A stretch of DNA of 17,541 nucleotides, taken from Dehalococcoidia bacterium (lineage in GTDB: Bacteria > Chloroflexota > Dehalococcoidia > Dehalococcoidales > JAUXAE01). The stretch spans positions 1-17,541 of the forward strand of contig DAOUZU010000008.1 of the NCBI GenBank assembly GCA_030665535.1, written 5' to 3'. Each line of letters begins with the position of its first letter. Position 1 is the first letter of the stretch. The position numbers and the translations under genes are program-made. This document shows, piece after piece, positions 14,646-17,541 of the stretch. The notes below the pieces were generated by a model. It made no database searches. It had not been told where the DNA came from and worked only from the letters and a program-made list of their open reading frames with translations.

Positions 14646-15440
14646 CTACCGGGTGGCGTTGTCATCAGCCGCATCACGCAGGCTGATATCACCGGCCAGA
14701 ACCTTGGTGAGGCTGCCATCGTCCGCGCGGAGCATCAGGCTGCCATCTGCGGTTACGCTTTCGGCCCGGCCGTACTGGGCGTCACCGCCGCTGACGACGC
14801 ACACCTGCCGGCCCAGTGTTGTCAGCCGGGAGCGCCACTCCCCATAGATGGCCTGCCGGGGGGCTTTGTAGAAGCCGTCCAGCTCAACCAGCAGCCGCCG
14901 TACCACCCCCAGGCGGGAAACGCTTGAGTGGAGTTCGCCGGAGAGGCTGGTGGCCGTGGCCGCAATCTCAGGAAAGGCGGATATATCCACTTTAATGTTG
15001 ATGCCTATACCCATAACGGCGTAGTCAACGGCCTTACCCCCCATACTGCTCTCAATAAGTATGCCGGCCACCTTGCGCCCGTTTACCAGGACGTCGTTGG
15101 GCCACTTGAGTAGGGCCTCCAGGCCGGTTAACGCCTCTATGCTGCGGGCCACCGCCAGCGAGGCTATCATTATGAGGTAGGGCAGGCCGGCTATGTCCGG
15201 GTAGAGCACTACGGATAGCGAGACACTGCCCTCTGGTGAGAGCCAGGTGCGCCCCAGGCGGCCATGGCCGACGGTCTGCTCGTCGGCAATTATCACGGTG
15301 CCCTCCGGCGCCCCCCGGGCGGCTTCTTTTCTGGCTGTTTCCATTGTGGAGGGCAGGCTGGGGTAGCAAAGCACACGCCTGCCGATGATACGGTTGTTCA
15401 GACCGCTGGTTATCTTTTGCGGGGACAGGCCGTCTTCCAT
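14646..15440 (-). CDS. birA: Biotin-[acetyl-CoA-carboxylase] ligase, without DNA-binding domain
   Basis: This enzyme makes biotinyl-AMP and attaches biotin to the carrier lysine of biotin-dependent carboxylases. The 264-aa protein has the catalytic fold markers PSLPSTMETARKEA (residues 27-40), GHGRLGRTWLSPEGSVSLSV (58-77, the biotinyl-AMP loop, with His replacing the usual Arg of GRGR), KWPNDVLVNGRKVAGILIE (112-130) and YAVMGIGINIKV. A C-terminal SH3-like domain follows (LGRQVCVVSG to VLAGDISLRD). No helix-turn-helix precedes the catalytic part, so it is a monofunctional class I ligase and not the biotin repressor. ATG 15440 and GTG 15443 are adjacent in-frame candidates; neither has a clear Shine-Dalgarno. 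It is divergent from ppa and convergent with the slipin gene. Confidence 0.92.
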   Translation of the reverse strand: MEDGLSPQKITSGLNNRIIGRRVLCYPSLPSTMETARKEAARGAPEGTVIIADEQTVGHGRLGRTWLSPEGSVSLSVVLYPDIAGLPYLIMIASLAVARSIEALTGLEALLKWPNDVLVNGRKVAGILIESSMGGKAVDYAVMGIGINIKVDISAFPEIAATATSLSGELHSSVSRLGVVRRLLVELDGFYKAPRQAIYGEWRSRLTTLGRQVCVVSGGDAQYGRAESVTADGSLMLRADDGSLTKVLAGDISLRDAADDNATR

Positions 15441-15504
15441 CACTTAATAATACCGCACAAACAGAGGCCCTGTCTGCTGTATTAATCAACCTCACCCCCC
15501 TTTC

Positions 15505-15533
15505 TTGACACACCGCCGGGCAGCGGGGATAAT
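15505..15533 (+). promoter_or_regulatory. Promoter of the pyrophosphatase gene
   Basis: A consensus TTGACA (15505-15510), a 17-bp spacer and GATAAT (15528-15533) form the best promoter match in the window. Transcription would start near 15540, giving a leader of about 24 nt that includes the GGAGG Shine-Dalgarno. Strong constitutive expression would suit a housekeeping pyrophosphatase. Confidence 0.7.
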
Positions 15534-15563
15534 GGGCCGGGGCCGGCCACATGGAGGTACAGA

Positions 15564-16058
15564 GTGACAAAGGGTGAGTTCGCCACTATTGACATCGTCG
15601 TTGAGATACCCAGCGGCAGCCGTAACAAGTACGAGATAGACCATTCCAACGGCGCCATACGGCTGGACCGCGTGCTCTATTCCTCCGTCCACTACCCGGC
15701 GGACTACGGCTTCATACCCGGCACTATGGCCGCCGACGGCGACCCCCTGGACGTGCTAGTCATCGTTCAGGAGCCTACTTTCCCCGGCTGCCATATTGAA
15801 ATCAGGCCTATCGGCGTGCTGCTGATGCGGGATGAGAAGGGCATTGACGAAAAGCTGTTGGGCGTGCCCGTCGCCGACCCCCGCTTTGACGGCATAGACG
15901 ACATCAGCCACCTGCAGCAGCACTGGCTGGTGGAGATAGAGAACTTCTTCAATATCTATAAGACGCTCGAAGCCAAGGAGAGCCACGTGGAGGGCTGGAA
16001 GGGCGCCGCCGAGGCCAGGGCGGTGCTGAAGAAGTACTGGCTCCGCCCGACCGGGTAA
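15564..16058 (+). CDS. ppa: Inorganic pyrophosphatase, family I (soluble)
   Basis: This cytoplasmic Mg-dependent enzyme hydrolyses pyrophosphate to two phosphates and pulls PPi-releasing reactions forward. The 164-aa protein has the family I core: VVEIPSGSRNKYEID (residues 12-26, active-site Lys and Glu), RVLYSSVHYPADYGFIPGT with the conserved Tyr residues, the signature DGDPLDVLV (58-66), and MRDEKGIDEKLLGVPVADPRF, whose Asp residues bind metal, then an ENFFNIYKTLE helix. The start is GTG 15564, preceded by GGAGG (15553-15557) at 6-nt spacing; the nearby ATG 15551 is out of frame. Single-gene unit with its own promoter and a hairpin after the stop. Confidence 0.96.
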   Translation: MTKGEFATIDIVVEIPSGSRNKYEIDHSNGAIRLDRVLYSSVHYPADYGFIPGTMAADGDPLDVLVIVQEPTFPGCHIEIRPIGVLLMRDEKGIDEKLLGVPVADPRFDGIDDISHLQQHWLVEIENFFNIYKTLEAKESHVEGWKGAAEARAVLKKYWLRPTG

Positions 16059-16062
16059 ATAG

Positions 16063-16104
16063 CCGGCAGCCACCCCCATGCCGGGGCTTTCCTTCTATTC
16101 TTAG
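16063..16104 (+). terminator. Probable intrinsic terminator of ppa
   Basis: Starting 5 nt after the ppa stop, CCGGCA (16063-16068) pairs with TGCCGG (16079-16084) around a 10-nt loop, followed by a pyrimidine-rich, T-containing stretch at 16085-16102. The stem is short and the T-tract interrupted, so efficiency may be modest. Confidence 0.5.
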
Positions 16105-16108
16105 ACAG

Positions 16109-16351
16109 TTACGGATGCCCGCCCACGAAAGTATCATCCTTTACACCATTCGGCTGATAAGCTAGAATGGCCGTTACAGCGGCGGGTGTACCACCAACAC
16201 CTTTTACGCCATTTTCATCGGTGGTTTCAATTAGGTAATATTCCATAGGGCTAGGCGGCCTTTCGATTTTCTATCCAAACAATCCTTGATAAAACTTTTT
16301 TGCTCTTTCCATATCATCGGCGGCTATATCAAAATGAACAATAGTTGGCAT
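16109..16351 (-). pseudogene. Broken VOC/glyoxalase-family gene with an in-frame TAG and a truncated C-terminus
   Basis: On the minus strand, ATG 16351 follows a strong GAGGAGG Shine-Dalgarno. It encodes MPTIVHFDIAADDMERAKKF, then YQGLFG, then TAG (16273-16271), then KIERPPSPMEYYLIETTDEN and GVKGVGG. This is the N-terminal half of a vicinal-oxygen-chelate (glyoxalase/bleomycin-resistance-like) protein, where the position of the TAG is normally Trp in FGWKIE, so a single TGG to TAG change explains it. After GVGG the frame continues for about 30 codons with residues I do not recognise as VOC and stops at TAA 16111-16109. A normal VOC protein is about 115-130 aa, so the second half is also lost or replaced. 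The well-kept Shine-Dalgarno and N-terminus suggest recent inactivation. The region is AT-richer than the core genes. Confidence 0.75.
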
Positions 16352-16635
16352 ACTAACCTCCTCTACCCTTTATTTTTTCAATATTCTGATTATAGCATCA
16401 GCAGATAAATAGAGAATATCAGCCTCTCAATCTTTGCTCCAAACCGCGATATTTTTAGAATAGGAGTTGGATAGCGAGGGAACGTGGGCACGGACATGTG
16501 AGCTACCTCGATTATCAATCTTTTATGTGTGTTTATCGAAAAGAGCCCAATTACATTCGACGTATCTGAACTAGGTATCAATTCCTATTTGACTGTCTTA
16601 TTGAGTGAATGTAAGCTAAGTATGTGAAATAGATC
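16352..16635. other. Non-coding AT-rich stretch
   Basis: About 280 bases between the VOC relic and the leader of the DOMON gene. A minus-strand frame at 16581-16390 (63 codons, TTG start) has no recognisable motif or Shine-Dalgarno. I find no tRNA-like fold, long repeat or convincing promoter here; the upstream promoter of the DOMON gene is presumably near its right end but is not clear by eye. Confidence 0.5.
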
Positions 16636-16679
16636 AAAGAGGGAGGAGAGATAGGGATGACGATTCATTCCTCCTCTTT
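16636..16679 (+). promoter_or_regulatory. Hairpin in the leader of the DOMON gene
   Basis: AAAGAGG (16636-16642) and AGGA (16644-16647) pair with CCTCTTT (16673-16679) and TCCT (16669-16672), giving an 11-bp stem with one bulged G and a 21-nt loop. It encloses the strong Shine-Dalgarno of the short upstream frame at 16657. It could regulate translation or be a weak terminator without a T-tract. Confidence 0.4.
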
Positions 16680-16707
16680 ACAGCCCACAAGCTGGCGAGT
16701 ATGTTAA
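16657..16707 (+). CDS. Possible 16-codon leader peptide overlapping the start of the DOMON gene
   Basis: ATG 16657 is preceded by GGGAGGAG (16641-16648). It encodes MTIHSSSLQPTSWRVC and stops at TAA 16705-16707, four bases past the downstream ATG at 16701. The downstream gene has no clear Shine-Dalgarno of its own, so termination of this short frame could deliver ribosomes to it. The peptide itself has no recognisable function. Its reality rests only on the Shine-Dalgarno and the overlap. Confidence 0.35.
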   Translation: MTIHSSSLQPTSWRVC

Positions 16708-17321
16708 AACAAGTCAGGATCGATGGAATAATCTTGAGAGCAAGTATTGTAACCTTTTTCTTAATATCGGCTTTGTGCCTAAATCTATCCTGTAAGTCCG
16801 ATGACGGTGGTGTCGTTGAATTTATTGAACCCACGATTGATGGCCTAGTTGGCGAAGGAGAGTACACCAAGTCCAAATCGTTTGGGGGTTTATTTGGCAA
16901 CTACAAAATCTACTGGGGAAACGATGAGTCTTTCTTTTACATAGCCATGAAAGTAAAAACCGATGGCTGGGTAGCTGTTGGGTTTCAACCGGAACCCGGT
17001 GATATAAAGAAAGATGTCGATTTTATTTTAGGCTATGTAGCAAACGGGGAGGTGTTTGTTTTCGACTTGTTTTCGGAAAAAGCTGAGGGCCCGCATCGCT
17101 TTGATGAATCTTTGGGCGGAAGCAACAATATTATTGAGTATGATGGTTCCGAGACCGACGGTTACACTGTCATAGAATTTAAAAGAGCACTGAATACGGG
17201 CGATCCAAATGACTATATCGTTAAACCAGGAAGCGTTAATATATTGTGGTCATATTCTCAAGGTGACGATATATTGGAATCACATGAGGGTCATAGAGGT
17301 TATAGTGCAATAGATTTCTAG
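16701..17321 (+). CDS. DOMON-domain exported protein, probable lipoprotein
   Basis: The 206-aa protein begins with two Lys/Arg residues and a hydrophobic segment (about residues 9-30) ending LNLSC, so export is likely. Cys31 could be lipidated, although the lipobox is imperfect (Asn at -3, Leu at -2). Residues about 43-206 look like a DOMON domain, a beta-sandwich that binds heme or sugar: TIDGLVGEGEY, YKIYWGNDESFFYIAMKVKT, GWVAVGFQPEPG, DFILGYVANGEVFVFDLFSE, an acidic turn, TVIEFKRALNTGDPNDYIV, and a C-terminal NILWSYSQGD with HEGHRG. Met83 and His195 or His198 are candidate heme ligands by analogy with DOMON cytochromes, which is inference. Base composition is clearly AT-richer than the core genes, suggesting acquisition or a different expression class. 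Neighbours give no functional clue. Confidence 0.72.
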   Translation: MLKQVRIDGIILRASIVTFFLISALCLNLSCKSDDGGVVEFIEPTIDGLVGEGEYTKSKSFGGLFGNYKIYWGNDESFFYIAMKVKTDGWVAVGFQPEPGDIKKDVDFILGYVANGEVFVFDLFSEKAEGPHRFDESLGGSNNIIEYDGSETDGYTVIEFKRALNTGDPNDYIVKPGSVNILWSYSQGDDILESHEGHRGYSAIDF

Positions 17322-17541
17322 ATCCCACCGCGAAATCAATGATCTAATTCGTTTTGGAGTAACTAGTAGGAGTTTCAAGAGTTAGTTGGGAATAGGAAGG
17401 GCCCTCAAGTATTTAGAATTCTAGATGATTATCCGTTACATCAGTTGATCAAAATGCTCACCATTGAACAAACATAGGGGGTAATGTCCACTTATGTGTA
17501 CAATTTGGTAGTTCCGTTTTGTTCTGCTATTAATACGTTGA
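17322..17541. other. Non-coding tail of the window
   Basis: About 220 AT-rich bases after the DOMON gene, with stops in all frames I followed on both strands. No terminator hairpin, tRNA or recognisable element end is visible. Confidence 0.45.

Noticed and set aside
16271..16273. Amber (TAG) recoding as an explanation for the TAG inside the VOC gene and after the first guaA frame
   Set aside because: TAG is used as an ordinary stop by purB, hisC and the slipin gene in this window, and the guaA case is a frame change, not read-through.
16390..16581. 63-codon minus-strand frame as a gene
   Set aside because: It has a TTG start with no Shine-Dalgarno, no recognisable motif, and an unremarkable composition in an AT-rich gap.
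17322..17541. Possible transposon end or gene relic in the tail of the window
   Set aside because: I followed both strands and found frequent stops, no inverted repeat and no family motif; short stretches that look protein-like are not convincing.
1..17541. CRISPR array, tRNA/rRNA genes, phage or defence genes
   Set aside because: No regularly spaced repeats, no cloverleaf-like or rRNA-like sequence and no such protein families were seen.

Overview
The window is a bacterial chromosome segment dominated by core biosynthesis and housekeeping genes. Most coding DNA is GC-rich, with compact operons, short overlaps and frequent GTG/TTG starts. Protein style and gene content (purD-purE-purB-purC next to guaA, a his operon with hisZ, an NfeD/slipin pair, a minimal BirA) would fit Chloroflexota, perhaps Dehalococcoidia. 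That placement is inference from general recognition and was not tested by a search.

Layout. 1-612 (-): threonylcarbamoyl-AMP synthase, cut by the window edge. 684-2368 (+): guaA, broken by one -1 frameshift near 937-953. 2369-2689: an AT-richer gap with the C-terminal relic of a zinc-type alcohol dehydrogenase. 2690-6708 (+): purD, purE, purB, purC. 12363-6713 (-): hisZ, hisG, hisD, hisC, hisB, an overlapping operon that converges on purC with a 4-nt gap. 12494-14588 (+): nfeD-type membrane serine protease and slipin. 15440-14646 (-): biotin-protein ligase. 15564-16058 (+): inorganic pyrophosphatase. From about 16.1 kb onward composition and gene density change: a broken VOC/glyoxalase relic, a non-coding stretch, a DOMON-domain lipoprotein-like gene, and about 220 bases with nothing recognisable.

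How it works together. PurD, PurE, PurB and PurC are four steps of IMP/AMP synthesis and GuaA makes GMP. The his genes use PRPP and ATP, and the full histidine pathway returns AICAR to purine synthesis, so the two convergent clusters are linked metabolically. HisG, GuaA and biotin ligase all release pyrophosphate, which the nearby pyrophosphatase can hydrolyse. hisH, hisA, hisF, hisI/E, purK, purF, purL, purM, purN and purH are not here.

The most unusual object is hisG. It encodes about 466 aa made of two tandem short-form HisG catalytic units joined by a linker. The halves have lost different motifs: the first keeps the N-terminal LPKGRL motif but has a ruined PRPP loop, the second keeps the PRPP loop but lacks LPKGRL. 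With hisZ just upstream, this looks like a fused, asymmetric HisG working with HisZ. Other points are the guaA frameshift and N-terminal extension, the apparent CTG start of purD, and two gene relics.
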